NCBI GenBank assembly: GCA_011523845.1
Contig: WTFV01000199.1
Location: 17,176-81,175, forward strand
DNA length: 64,000 nt
Direction: 5' to 3'
Source of the DNA: Acidobacteriota bacterium
GTDB lineage: Bacteria; Acidobacteriota; Vicinamibacteria; Vicinamibacterales; UBA8438
The notes under the pieces were generated by a model. It made no database searches. It had not been told where the DNA came from and was given only the letters and a program-made list of their open reading frames with translations. Positions 34,603 through 44,064 of this stretch are shown in pieces. Positions within the stretch are counted from its first letter, which is position 1; the number at the start of each line of letters is the position of its first letter. A program made the translations under genes and the position numbers.

Positions 34603-35598
34603 ATGATGTGCATCCTGCGCCCCGCCCTGCTGCCGCTGCTCTCGGCCCTGCTGGCTATTCCGACGCTGGTGGCGGCGCAGGACCGCCCGACAACGCCCGA
34701 CGGGGCCCTACACACGACAGTCGACATCTGGAGCGAGGGCACCCGTATGGCGGGTGACCTCTACCGGCCTGCCCGGACGGATGACGACCGACTTCCCGCC
34801 ATCATCATGAGCCACGGCTGGGGCGGCACCAAGGCGGGCCTGGCTCGCAACGCGATGCGCTTCGCCGCCGACGGTTTCGTGGTGCTCGCCTTCGACTACC
34901 GCGGGTGGGGCGAGAGCGACGGCAAGCTGGTCGTGATCGGCGCGATGCCGGAGCGCGGCGTCAACGGCGAGGTGCAGGTGCTCGCACGCGAGATCCGGCG
35001 CGTCGTCGATCCCATCGATCAGACCCTCGATATCCGGCGGGCGTTCGATTTCCTGGCAGGCGAGCCGGGCGTCGACGCCGACCGCATCGGCTACTGGGGT
35101 TCGAGCTATTCCGGCGCCCATGCCATCTGGGTCGCCGCCAACGAGCCTCGGGCCGCGTGCGCGGTCGGGCAGGTGGCCGCCGCCGATTCGCTCGACCTCG
35201 CGCGCACGTCCTGGAAGGACACCGGCATCGACATCGAGCAGCACGCGCGCGAGCAGGCGATCCGCCGCGCCCGCGGTGAAATTGCGCCCCTCCCGCAGGG
35301 CACCGACAAGGCGCCCAACCTGAACGGCTGGGCCCACCTCGACAAGGTCGTCGAGTACCGTCCAGTGGACGACGCCGGCCGAGTCGACATCCCGCTACTG
35401 GTCATCGACGCCGAGCACGAGGAGCTCTTCGACCGCCACCGGGCGGGTGAGCTGGCCGTCGCCCGCGCCAGGGAGAACGGCGCCCGCGCCGAGTATCGGG
35501 TGATCCCGGACATCACGCACTACGACATCTACCGGGAGGCGTTCGAGGAATCGGGCGAGATGGCGCTGGACTGGTTCAACGAGTGCCTGAAGGACTGA
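34603..35598 (+). CDS. secreted alpha/beta hydrolase (dienelactone/acetyl-xylan-esterase-like)
   Basis: A 331-residue protein with signal peptide (LPLLSALLAIPTLVAAQ). The alpha/beta-hydrolase fold shows IIMSHGWGG (oxyanion), FDYRGWGES, WGSSYSGAH (nucleophile elbow GxSxS-G), a late Asp (VIDAEHEE) and ITHYDIY with the catalytic His. It resembles bacterial esterases or prolyl-peptidase-like hydrolases. Located with the amidohydrolase gene, it may act on external compounds. Confidence 0.88.
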   Translation: MMCILRPALLPLLSALLAIPTLVAAQDRPTTPDGALHTTVDIWSEGTRMAGDLYRPARTDDDRLPAIIMSHGWGGTKAGLARNAMRFAADGFVVLAFDYRGWGESDGKLVVIGAMPERGVNGEVQVLAREIRRVVDPIDQTLDIRRAFDFLAGEPGVDADRIGYWGSSYSGAHAIWVAANEPRAACAVGQVAAADSLDLARTSWKDTGIDIEQHAREQAIRRARGEIAPLPQGTDKAPNLNGWAHLDKVVEYRPVDDAGRVDIPLLVIDAEHEELFDRHRAGELAVARARENGARAEYRVIPDITHYDIYREAFEESGEMALDWFNECLKD

Positions 35599-35655
35599 GG
35601 AAGCCACTCCCGCATGCCCCATCCAAGCTTGATCAGAAAGCGCAAGGAACGACGC

Positions 35656-36513
35656 GTGACAGAACAGCAGCTCCCCACATTCGAGGATCTACTTTGGCCA
35701 ACTCTCAAGGTACTGGAAAAACACGGTGGTTCCGCCTCGATTCAGGAACTGTCAGAGTACGTGGCCCGCGAGTTGGCCCTGTCTGATGAGATCCTCGACG
35801 TACGGCATCAGGATGGCCCGAAGTCAGAAGTGGACTATCGGGCAGCATGGGCCCGCACGCACCTGAAGCTCATTGGAGCAGTCGACAACACGTCGAGAGG
35901 CGTTTGGACGATTACGGAAGCCGGACGCAGCGCCGAATCGGAAGATCAAGTTCGCGATCAGGTTCGACAGGAGCGTGCCAAACGATACCAGGACAAACGG
36001 AACCCGGGCACTACTACCAAGCGCAGCTCCGGGGACGACGACACGCTGAACGAGGACGACTGGAGGGATGCACTGCTGGCGATTGTTCGTCGTATTTCGC
36101 CGGACGCCTTCGAGCGATTGTGCCAGCGTGTTCTCCGGGAGTCTGGCTTCACCAAGGTAGTGGTAACCGGCCGTTCGGGTGATGGTGGAATAGACGGCGC
36201 GGGAGTCCTACGCGTCAATTTGATCTCCTTTCATGTCCGCTTCCAGTGCAAGAGGTACACCGGTTCGGTCGGTGCGCCAGAGATCAGAGACTTCAGAGGA
36301 GCCATGGTAGGACGTGCGGACAAAGGATTGTTCATTACCACGGGCGGCTTCACAAAGGATGCCGAACGTGAAGCTGTACGGGATGGCGCGCCGGCTATCG
36401 ACTTGATCGACGGCAGCGATCTTTGCGACCTTCTCAAGACCCGTGGACTGGGTGTGAGCACGGAGACGGTCGAAGTCGTCAGGCCGAAGTCTGAGTTCTT
36501 CGACATGCTGTGA
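35656..36513 (+). CDS. mrr: Mrr-type restriction endonuclease
   Basis: About 285 residues. The N-terminal Mrr_N winged-helix domain opens QQLPTFEDLLWPTLKVLEKHG, and the C-terminal Mrr_cat PD-(D/E)xK domain shows SPDAFERLCQRVLRESGF, GDGGIDGAG (metal Asp) and FQCKRY (Q-x-K). Mrr cleaves modified DNA. The GTG at 35656 fits the conserved start; an ATG at 35614 would add 14 residues. Base composition is visibly less GC-rich than its neighbours, which suggests transfer. It is followed by the hipBA locus. Confidence 0.9.
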   Translation: MTEQQLPTFEDLLWPTLKVLEKHGGSASIQELSEYVARELALSDEILDVRHQDGPKSEVDYRAAWARTHLKLIGAVDNTSRGVWTITEAGRSAESEDQVRDQVRQERAKRYQDKRNPGTTTKRSSGDDDTLNEDDWRDALLAIVRRISPDAFERLCQRVLRESGFTKVVVTGRSGDGGIDGAGVLRVNLISFHVRFQCKRYTGSVGAPEIRDFRGAMVGRADKGLFITTGGFTKDAEREAVRDGAPAIDLIDGSDLCDLLKTRGLGVSTETVEVVRPKSEFFDML

Positions 36514-36584
36514 ACGGTACGTCCCCTGCGAGCACCGACCTGCCCAACTGGAGGAAGAAACATCGGCCCGGCTGAAGGACAGGC

Positions 36585-38126
36585 TCATGCGATCGGGATC
36601 GTCTTCAGATGCGCCTCGACGGCTCGGACCACGTTGGCGCCCATCGGAAGATGCGTCTTTTCGGCGCGCCAGTGCTGGTGAAACAGCGCGACGGTCTCGC
36701 GCGCCGCGTCGAGCACAAGCCGCTCCGGAAGCATGGCCTTGGCGGCGAGATGGGAGAGTTCGTCCTCCGAGAACTCGGAGAACAATCTGGTCCGGCTGAA
36801 CTTCAACGCCGCCGTGTCGTCCGGGATATAGGCAATCGTCGCAACGAGGTCGTACGCCGGCGCCAGGGCCGCGCGACGCCGGTCGGGGTAGAGCAATGAC
36901 CAGTTCTTCAGGTGCATGTCGGCATTGCCGATCAGCGTGTTGAAGGTCAGGCGCCGGACGAACTCGGCGATGTCCGTGCCGGCGCACTCTGCGCCGAGCA
37001 CCCGCGCTATGCTGCGGGCGCTGGCATTCTCGTACTTTCTCTCGGGATAGACACCGAATACCTGCGCGAAGTCCTCCACGTGAACGGCGCTCCCGTCGGA
37101 AAGGCGGTCGAAGCGTTCGACGGCAAGCGCCACTTGCCCAAGGGCGCCGACCCCATCGGGAAGATTCCCAATCGCGTCGATGCCGACAAGGTGCGTCGCC
37201 GGCACGTCCACCCCAATCAGCCGAGCCAGCGTCATCATCGAGAATTCGTTCTCCGGAAGACCCTCGAACTCGCGCGACGGAAGCTTGACTATCCACGAAC
37301 CGCCGATGCCCCTGGCCGGGATGGTCAGTCCTCCCCTCGGCTCGTTCAGCGCCGAGAACTTCAGTTGAACGCCCGCCAGCGAGAAGCGCAGGGCATGTTG
37401 GCGGCGGTCGTTCCCGCTCTCATCCACACCGGCGTGCATGTCGGATTGAGGCGGCCATGCGCCTCCATCGACTGATTGAATCGTGATCGCGCCAGGCAGA
37501 TCCATGCCGAGCACCCAGAGCAGGAAAAACTCGCGTGCGGGATCCACCCCCGCGCGCTCGGCGAGATAGGTGCGCATGCGCCCTTCCGGGAGCAGATTCG
37601 AAAAGAACGGCAGCAGACGCGTCCGGGTCGGCCTGAATTCGGTGATCAGTTCTCCGAATCGATCCTTGAAGCCGAGTCCGAGAGCAGGGCGGCGGTCGTT
37701 CGCAACGTAGGCATCCGCGAGGCCGAAGATCGTCCGATCACCGTCGATATGGGTGAGCGTGCCGACAAGCCATGCGCCTCCATCGACTGATTGAATCGTG
37801 ATCGCGCCAGGCAGATCCATGCCGAGCACCCAGAGCAGGAAAAACTCGCGTGCGGGATCCACCCCCGCGCGCTCGGCGAGATAGGTGCGCATGCGCCCTT
37901 CCGGGAGCAGATTCGAAAAGAACGGCAGCAGACGCGTCCGGGTCGGCCTGAATTCGGTGATCAGTTCTCCGAATCGATCCTTGAAGCCGAGTCCGAGAGC
38001 AGGGCGGCGGTCGTTCGCAACGTAGGCATCCGCGAGGCCGAAGATCGTCCGATCACCGTCGATATGGGTGAGCGTGCCGACAAGCTCGCCGTGAAGCAGG
38101 ACATCGAGAACCCGGACATCAGCCAT
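36585..38126 (-). CDS. hipA: HipA-family kinase toxin with exactly duplicated N-terminal segment
   Basis: A 513-residue HipA. Kinase landmarks include GSWIVKLPS (nucleotide-contact Lys), TLARLIGVDVPAT, NTLIGNADMHLKNW (catalytic loop with Asp and Asn) and APAYDLVATIAY (DFG-like Asp). HipA phosphorylates glutamyl-tRNA synthetase and halts growth. Residues 15-119 repeat exactly as 120-224, making it 105 residues longer than expected (408). The ATG 38126 overlaps the hipB stop by 8 bp. Confidence 0.88.
   Translation of the reverse strand: MADVRVLDVLLHGELVGTLTHIDGDRTIFGLADAYVANDRRPALGLGFKDRFGELITEFRPTRTRLLPFFSNLLPEGRMRTYLAERAGVDPAREFFLLWVLGMDLPGAITIQSVDGGAWLVGTLTHIDGDRTIFGLADAYVANDRRPALGLGFKDRFGELITEFRPTRTRLLPFFSNLLPEGRMRTYLAERAGVDPAREFFLLWVLGMDLPGAITIQSVDGGAWPPQSDMHAGVDESGNDRRQHALRFSLAGVQLKFSALNEPRGGLTIPARGIGGSWIVKLPSREFEGLPENEFSMMTLARLIGVDVPATHLVGIDAIGNLPDGVGALGQVALAVERFDRLSDGSAVHVEDFAQVFGVYPERKYENASARSIARVLGAECAGTDIAEFVRRLTFNTLIGNADMHLKNWSLLYPDRRRAALAPAYDLVATIAYIPDDTAALKFSRTRLFSEFSEDELSHLAAKAMLPERLVLDAARETVALFHQHWRAEKTHLPMGANVVRAVEAHLKTIPIA
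37455..38084. repeat. exact 315-bp tandem duplication inside hipA
   Basis: The unit at 37455-37769 repeats at 37770-38084 with no difference seen. It is 105 codons, so the frame is kept. The duplicated part covers most of the N-subdomain from VGTLTHIDGDRT to SVDGGAW. Confidence 0.9.
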
Positions 38127-38733
38127 CGTCGTCGTTGTCGTCGTCGAGCGTGTAGGCAGGGCGCACGGACAAGGCGCTGTCACCCGCGGTTCGGCCATGC
38201 GCGAGTGCATCGCGCAGTCTGCGAAGCTGCAGAAACGACCGCCGAACGCCGTCGCGGGAGTGCGGGTCGCGCATCAAGGCCTTGACCGCTTGCGTAGCTC
38301 GCCGAATGGTCGGGAGGTCGAGGGAGGCAGGTCTGAAGCGCCGCAAGTCGCGCAGCAGGCGCCCAAGCTCCGTCAGCTCGGTTCCGGACGACAGGCTGGC
38401 CGGTAGATGATGCACCGCGTCCTGTAGACGGGCCAATTCACGCCGGACCCGGCGGGCGGTCGCTCCATCGTGCGTAGCGGCAGTCTCGACACCGGCGGAG
38501 ATCGAGCGCACCGCTGCAACGGAGCCGCGAGGCACGAGCATCAGTTCCAGATCCAGCGCGCGGGCGATCGCGACCAGACTCGACACCCGGAGGTCGACGG
38601 CGCCGTTCTCGATCCTGGAGATGTGCCCTTGCGGTACGACCGAGTTGACGCTCAACTCGCGCTGGCTGAGTCCCTTGGCGTGACGGGTGTTACGCAGTGA
38701 ACGAGCGATGTGTTCGATTGGCGCACTCATCAT
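38119..38733 (-). CDS. hipB: HipB-type XRE-family antitoxin with long C-terminal extension
   Basis: A 204-residue protein. An N-terminal XRE helix-turn-helix (ARSLRNTRHAKGLSQRELS, GHISRIENGAVDLRVSSL) is typical of HipB, which binds DNA and HipA. The C-terminal 120 residues are helical and arginine-rich and are not in the 88-residue E. coli HipB; the tail ends in DDDNDDDG. The stop overlaps the hipA start by 8 bp. It probably represses the operon from the AT-rich region upstream. Confidence 0.88.
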   Translation of the reverse strand: MMSAPIEHIARSLRNTRHAKGLSQRELSVNSVVPQGHISRIENGAVDLRVSSLVAIARALDLELMLVPRGSVAAVRSISAGVETAATHDGATARRVRRELARLQDAVHHLPASLSSGTELTELGRLLRDLRRFRPASLDLPTIRRATQAVKALMRDPHSRDGVRRSFLQLRRLRDALAHGRTAGDSALSVRPAYTLDDDNDDDG

Positions 38734-38736
38734 GAG

Positions 38737-38805
38737 ACATAATAACGTATCAACTGGCCATTAGGATATAGTTTTCTACATCGAAATATACAGGGAGCCT
38801 GAGAA
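38737..38805 (-). promoter_or_regulatory. AT-rich promoter region of hipBA
   Basis: In a GC-rich window this stretch is notably AT-rich. On the minus strand it reads ATATTTCGATGTAG, then ACTATATCC, then TTGATACG and TTATTATG just before the ATG. A TATCC half-site like that bound by HipB is visible. It probably holds the promoter and operator. The 155-bp gap to algH shows no other signal. Confidence 0.5.
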
Positions 38806-38888
38806 TTCCGGCATGACGGCGGGGGCAGTCTTCCTGAGAACGACGCCTTCGTCGGCGGCTGCACGCGTAGGGCCGGCAACGCCCCGCG

Positions 38889-39461
38889 TCAGTGCACCGC
38901 GCCGGCGCCGCCCGGCTGGAGGAACGACGGGTCGGCCCCCATCCGCCGGATCGTGGCCTCCCACATGTCGTCCGGGCGGGTGTTGAAGACGATGTCCAGG
39001 TCGATGTCGGCGTGCAGCCACGACGACGAGGCCAGCTCCGCATCCAGTTGCCCGGCGGCCCAGCCCGCGTAGCCGGTCAGCAGGCGCGTGCGCGGTGGCG
39101 GCGGCGATTCCAGCAGCCGGCGCAGAAGCTGCGGCGAGGTCGACAGGAAGATCCCGTCGCACACGCGGACCGACTCGACTTCCGTGGGTTCGGCGCCCAT
39201 CAGGATCCAGCCGCGCTCGGGTTCCACGGGACCGCCGATCCAGAGCTCCAGCGCACTGCCGGAAGAGACCGGCGGCGTCAGCCGGACCACCTCCGACGCG
39301 GGCGTGGTCGTGCGCCGGTTGAGCACCAGGCCGAACGCGCCTCCCTCACCGTGCTCGCAGAGCAGGATGACGCTCCGGTGGAAGTTCGGGTCGTGGAGCT
39401 GCGGCATCGAGACCAGCAGCGACGGAGCGAGGGAGGGAAACGGCTTCTCGGGTTGACTCAT
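38889..39461 (-). CDS. yqgE: YqgE/AlgH family protein (DUF179)
   Basis: A 190-residue cytoplasmic protein with the family pattern throughout: SLLVSMPQLHDPNFHRSVIL, GGAFGLVLNR, WIGGPVEPERGWIL, LLTGYAGWAAGQLDAEL and SWLHADIDLDIVF. The biochemical role is not settled; AlgH was linked to alginate regulation in Pseudomonas. It is 27 bp after the queG gene on the same strand and probably shares its transcript. Confidence 0.92.
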   Translation of the reverse strand: MSQPEKPFPSLAPSLLVSMPQLHDPNFHRSVILLCEHGEGGAFGLVLNRRTTTPASEVVRLTPPVSSGSALELWIGGPVEPERGWILMGAEPTEVESVRVCDGIFLSTSPQLLRRLLESPPPPRTRLLTGYAGWAAGQLDAELASSSWLHADIDLDIVFNTRPDDMWEATIRRMGADPSFLQPGGAGAVH

Positions 39462-39488
39462 GGCGTGCGCCGGGACTGAATTCCGGGT

Positions 39489-40568
39489 CTATTCTCTCAC
39501 GGTTCCGGCATCCGGAACCGAAGACCCGGCAGCGAGGCGCCGCCGCGCCCAGTCCACGTGCTCCGCCACCATGGGTTCGCCCCGCGAAGCCGTTGTGGTG
39601 GATTCGGGCTCGGCAATCGCCGCCGCGGCCGCAACCGTCGAGCTGTTGCCGAGCGCGACGGCCACGTTGCGCCGGAGGCCCGTCAGCCTGGCGCGGGACA
39701 TCGCGCTTCGCTCGAGCACTGCTCCGAGGCGTTCATCGGACTGCCGCCAGAGCTCCGACAGCCGCGGGTGGTCGAGGTCGGGCGCCGGTTGCCATGCCGG
39801 GTCGTCCGACCGGGCAGGCGCAGCGTTGTACGGGCACACGTCCTGGCAGATGTCGCAGCCGTAGACGTGCGTGCCGATGTCCGGCCGTTGCACCTCGGGT
39901 ATCGGGCCGCGGAGCTCGATGGTCAGATAGGACAGACAGCGCGTCGAATCGAGCACCCACGGCTCCCGCAGCGCGTCGGTCGGGCACGCCTCCAGGCAGA
40001 GCGTGCACGTCCCGCACTGATCGAGCTGGGGCGCGTCGGGTTCGAGCGGCAGGCTGGTGACGATCTCCGACAGGAAGAGCCACGAGCCCTGCTCGGGGTG
40101 AATCAGACAGGTGTTCTTCCCGATCCACCCGAGCCCGGCGTTCTGCGCGTAGACGCGCTCCTGGATCGGTCCCGTGTCGACGTAGCAGCGGGCCTCGAAG
40201 GGCTCGCCGGCCGCCGCGCGCATCCGACCGAGCAGCGCCTCGATACGGCGGCCGAGGACGCCATGGTAGTCCTCCCCCCAGGCGTAGCGCGAGATCAGCG
40301 CGGCGTCCGGGTCGTTCACCTCCGTCGAATAAGGACGGTCCGTGTTGTACACCGTGCCCAGCGAGATGACCGAGCGCGCCGACGGCATCACCTCTCGAAC
40401 GTCGGAGCGCCGCCGCGCCGTCCGCGCCAGGTAGCGCATCTCGCCGGCGTAGCCGCGATCGAGCCACTCGTCGAGGAACCGGAGCTCCGGAAACGCCTCC
40501 GCGGGCGCGATGCCGCACAGGTCGAAACCCGCCTCGCGCGCGAACGTCTTGACGTCGTCAGCGGTCAC
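39489..40568 (-). CDS. queG: epoxyqueuosine reductase
   Basis: A 359-residue iron-sulfur, cobalamin-dependent enzyme that makes queuosine from epoxyqueuosine in tRNA. Markers include AREAGFDLCGIAPA, SVISLGTVYNTDRPY, GEDYHGVL, VDTGPIQERVYAQNAGLGWIG-type block, and two [4Fe-4S] motifs, CGTCTLCLEACP and CDICQDVCPYN. Two motifs and length match the family. No other queuosine gene is near. Confidence 0.95.
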   Translation of the reverse strand: MTADDVKTFAREAGFDLCGIAPAEAFPELRFLDEWLDRGYAGEMRYLARTARRRSDVREVMPSARSVISLGTVYNTDRPYSTEVNDPDAALISRYAWGEDYHGVLGRRIEALLGRMRAAAGEPFEARCYVDTGPIQERVYAQNAGLGWIGKNTCLIHPEQGSWLFLSEIVTSLPLEPDAPQLDQCGTCTLCLEACPTDALREPWVLDSTRCLSYLTIELRGPIPEVQRPDIGTHVYGCDICQDVCPYNAAPARSDDPAWQPAPDLDHPRLSELWRQSDERLGAVLERSAMSRARLTGLRRNVAVALGNSSTVAAAAAIAEPESTTTASRGEPMVAEHVDWARRRLAAGSSVPDAGTVRE

Positions 40569-40703
40569 GACTCACCTTCCCGCGGCGGGCTCGCCCTCAC
40601 GAAGCCGACGCTCGATTCAGGGTCGCCACCGGGGCCGGCTCTCCTGCTGGGACACTCACCCAGGTTTCATCCATGCGCGGGTCCGGCCCTGCCGGGGGAA
40701 AAC

Positions 40704-43700
40704 TCAGAACACGAACCGCAGCCCGAACTGCATCTCCCGCGCGTTCAGCGCACTGAAGATGCGCCCGAAGTTCGGCGACCCGAAGAAGCGGTTCGGCAGA
40801 TCGAAGTTGGCCCGGTTGAGGAGGTTGAAGATCTCCCAGCGGAACTCCAGCCGGCTGCCGTCGGCCATGAGCCAGTTCTTGGCGAGCGACATGTCGACGT
40901 TGAAATAGCCGGGGGCGAAGACCGGGTTGCGCGGGGCGCTGCCGTACGTGAAAGGAGCCTGCAGGCTGAACGCGTCCGTATCGAACCAGCGTTCCGGCGT
41001 CCGCTGGCTCCGCGGCAGATTCGGGTCGCCGGCGAGGTTCGGGCGCTGCGCCGGGCCGGCGCCGATGTTGGCGATGTCGTCGGTCACGTTCACCGTGAAC
41101 GGCGCGCCGGACTGCGCGGTAACGATGCCGTTCACGCGCCAGTTGCCGAACAGGGCCTCCCGCGCGCCGCCGGCGCCAGCCGCGAACGGCAACTCGTACG
41201 TTGCGCTCCCGACGAACTGGTGGCGGTGATCGAAGCTCGACAGCGCCACCTCGCCCGGGAAGATGTCGCGCACATCCTGCGGCACGTTCGCCTCGAAGGC
41301 CGTGGCGCCCGGGCTCGACGCGTCGTCCTCCGAGCGCGACAGCGTGTAGGCGAGGTCGAACGCCAGGCCCTCGCGGATGCGGCGGACCGTCTTGACCGTG
41401 ACCGCGTGATAGATCGACTCGCCGTCGAACCGGATGGCGCGGATGCCCGCGAGCTGCGGCACGGGGCGGCGCGCGCTGATCGGCCCGGGGCCGGGGATCG
41501 GCACGTTGCGGATGGTCGAGTTGTCGGCGCCGATCGTGTACGACCCCATGTAGAAGAGCTCGAGCATCTGGCTCGGCCCCAGCTCCGTCTGCAGGCCGCC
41601 GCTCCAGGTCTGCGTATACTCCACGAAGTAGTCGTAGTCCATGATCGAGCCGCCGATGCTCCCCGTCGCATCCGACGCCAGGATCGTCCGCGTGTCGGCC
41701 GCCGGCACGAATTGGCCTGCCGGCACGTCCACCTGCTTCAGCAGGAAGAACGGCAGGTTGCGGGCGAAAGCGGTCTGCACGCTGTAGGCCCACTGGTTCA
41801 GGAAGACGCCGTAGCCCCCCCGCACCACGGTTCGACCGCTGTCGTCCGGCTGCCAGGCAAGACCGAAGCGCGGCGCGAGCCGCACCTTGCTCGGCCGGAG
41901 CAGGCTCCGGTCCCAACCCGCCTCCGCCGACGTGACCCAGGGAATCGGGATGAGCGGCAGCAACTCCTCGGCCGCCGGCGAGATGTTCCCCGCGTCGTCG
42001 CTGGCAATCACGTAGCGCCCGCCGGGTACCGACAGGTCGATCGTCGACAGCCGATTGTCGACGTCGCGCATGTGCTGATTGAGCTCGTAGCGCAACCCGA
42101 AGTTCATCGTCAGGCCGTCGCGTACCCGCCAGTCGTCCTGGGCGAACAGGTGCACCCAGTTCGTGCGGGCGTCTTCGTCGCCGCGGCCGCCGATGCCGGC
42201 GCGGGCGGAGACCGGATAGCCCAGCAGGAAGTCGGCGAACGGGTTGCCGCTGAAACGACCCGTGTAGACGAAACGGCCCCGCGGCGTGTCCGGGTTCTCC
42301 GGCCGGAACCGGAGGTGGAACCAGTAGCCGCCGAATTTCAGGTGGTGGGAGCCCCGGTCGATCAGCACGTTCTGATACAGCTCGAAATGCTCGTTGTTCC
42401 GGTAGACGAAGCTGGTGGGGTCGCCCATCGGGCTGTACAGCCCGGCAGTGTTTATCTGCGGATAACCGACATCGCGCGGGTCGCGCGTCACGCCGGCGAT
42501 GCCGGCCGGGCCGGCGAAGTCGACGCCCCGGTTCAGGCTCGCCTGCCCGCCGTCCACCCGCATCCAGCCGAACCGGGTCTCGCTCAGGAACGTCGTTCCG
42601 ATCGGCCGCGCCCAGCTCAGCGCGAGGTTGCGCGTGCGTGTCGTGAGCGTGCGCCCGAATCCCGGGATGAGCGACTCCTGCTGCACGCTGGTACCGAAAG
42701 GCTGCAGATCCTCGGCGTCGAACGTCGAGAAGCGCGCGAAGAACTGATCCGCGCGCCCGAAGCGGTGATCGATGCGTGCGCTGAACTGATTGATGTCCGA
42801 CTCGGACTGCTCGACCGACGTCAGGTTCTGCACCTCGCCGCCGCCGTTCGGCAGGGGCACTGCCCCGAGAAACGCGTTGGCGACCGGGTCGATCCTGTCG
42901 GCCGGAATCCGGTTGCCCGGAAAGTACGTGCCGCAGGCGCCGGTCGCCGGATCGCGGGTCAGTGGATCGCAAACCGGCGCCTGGCCCGAGAAGTCGCCGC
43001 CGCGGACGGGCGACGACGGCACCGAGAAGGTCCTGGTCAGCGACCGCGCCGTCCGCTGCCCTTCGAAGCTGACGAAGCCGAAGGTCCGGTCGGCCACGAG
43101 CGGGCCGCCGAAGCTGCCGCCGAACTGGCGCTGATCGAGCGGCGGCACCGGTTCGTCGGGCGGGTCGAAGTAGTTGTGCGCGTCGAACCGCCCGTCGCGG
43201 AGGAACGCGAAGGCGCTGCCGTGCACCTGGTTGCCGCCCGACTTGGTGGCGACGTTGATCAGCGCCGACGCCTTGCCGCCGAACTCCGGCGGGTACATCG
43301 ACTTCTGGATCTTGAACTCCTGGATGGAGTCGACCGACGGGTTGATCACCAGGTTGTTGAACAGCTCGTCGGTCACCTTGACGCCGTCGAGCAGGTAGAT
43401 GTTGTGGCCGGCGCGCTGGCCGCCGACGTTCGGCAGCGGTCCTGCCTGCTGCAGCGCCGCGCCGCGCGTCCCGCCGGGCGGGATCACCACCGCGTCGCTC
43501 AGTTGCGCGAGTTGCAGAAACTGCCGCCCGTTCAGCGGAATCTGCTCCACCTCGCGCGTATCGATGATGTCGCTGATCTCCGCCGTCGTCGACTGCAGCA
43601 GCGGCGCGGCCGCGCTCACCGTCACCTCTTCGGTGAGCTGTCCCAGGTCGAGCTGGAACGCCAAATCGAGGGTGCGGCCCAGGTCGAGGAAGATGCCGGT

Positions 43701-43988
43701 GCGGACGACGCGGCGGAAGCCGGGCAGCTCGGCGGTGAGGGTCCACTCACCGATGGGCAGCGACGCCATGTAGAACCGCCCGTCGCTGCCGGTCACCCGT
43801 TCGACCGAGAATCCGCTCTCGGCATGCGTCGCGGCCACCGTCGCACCGGGCAGGACACCGCCCGACTCGTCGCGTACGACGCCCTCCAGCGTGCCGGTGT
43901 TCGCCTGCCCCGCGGCCGTGGCAGCGCTGGCCGCCAACAGCCAGAGCACCGCCAGCACCTGCCCACCTGCTGTCGCGGTTGTGCGCAT
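40704..43988 (-). CDS. TonB-dependent receptor with N-terminal carboxypeptidase-regulatory domain (Oar-like)
   Basis: A 1094-residue outer-membrane protein: a signal peptide (VLAVLWLLAASAATAAGQ), a CarboxypepD_reg domain (GTLEGVVRDESGGVLPGATV), a plug domain (EQIPLNGRQFLQLAQL, LLDGVKVTDE), and a barrel ending EMQFGLRFVF with the C-terminal Phe of outer-membrane proteins. It imports or binds large substrates with TonB energy. The ATG at 43988 has GGAGTG upstream. Expanded families of such receptors are typical of Acidobacteriota. Confidence 0.92.
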   Translation of the reverse strand: MRTTATAGGQVLAVLWLLAASAATAAGQANTGTLEGVVRDESGGVLPGATVAATHAESGFSVERVTGSDGRFYMASLPIGEWTLTAELPGFRRVVRTGIFLDLGRTLDLAFQLDLGQLTEEVTVSAAAPLLQSTTAEISDIIDTREVEQIPLNGRQFLQLAQLSDAVVIPPGGTRGAALQQAGPLPNVGGQRAGHNIYLLDGVKVTDELFNNLVINPSVDSIQEFKIQKSMYPPEFGGKASALINVATKSGGNQVHGSAFAFLRDGRFDAHNYFDPPDEPVPPLDQRQFGGSFGGPLVADRTFGFVSFEGQRTARSLTRTFSVPSSPVRGGDFSGQAPVCDPLTRDPATGACGTYFPGNRIPADRIDPVANAFLGAVPLPNGGGEVQNLTSVEQSESDINQFSARIDHRFGRADQFFARFSTFDAEDLQPFGTSVQQESLIPGFGRTLTTRTRNLALSWARPIGTTFLSETRFGWMRVDGGQASLNRGVDFAGPAGIAGVTRDPRDVGYPQINTAGLYSPMGDPTSFVYRNNEHFELYQNVLIDRGSHHLKFGGYWFHLRFRPENPDTPRGRFVYTGRFSGNPFADFLLGYPVSARAGIGGRGDEDARTNWVHLFAQDDWRVRDGLTMNFGLRYELNQHMRDVDNRLSTIDLSVPGGRYVIASDDAGNISPAAEELLPLIPIPWVTSAEAGWDRSLLRPSKVRLAPRFGLAWQPDDSGRTVVRGGYGVFLNQWAYSVQTAFARNLPFFLLKQVDVPAGQFVPAADTRTILASDATGSIGGSIMDYDYFVEYTQTWSGGLQTELGPSQMLELFYMGSYTIGADNSTIRNVPIPGPGPISARRPVPQLAGIRAIRFDGESIYHAVTVKTVRRIREGLAFDLAYTLSRSEDDASSPGATAFEANVPQDVRDIFPGEVALSSFDHRHQFVGSATYELPFAAGAGGAREALFGNWRVNGIVTAQSGAPFTVNVTDDIANIGAGPAQRPNLAGDPNLPRSQRTPERWFDTDAFSLQAPFTYGSAPRNPVFAPGYFNVDMSLAKNWLMADGSRLEFRWEIFNLLNRANFDLPNRFFGSPNFGRIFSALNAREMQFGLRFVF

Positions 43989-44064
43989 CCTCAGGTCACT
44001 CCTCCGCTCGCCGACACACCTGTCCGCCCGGGACGCCCGCCCGCTGTGCCGGGCAGGCGGTAGA

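Noticed and set aside
39558..44063. Giant plus-strand frame across queG and the TonB receptor
   Set aside because: It is antisense to two well-supported genes, with Arg/Val/Gly-rich composition typical of shadow frames.
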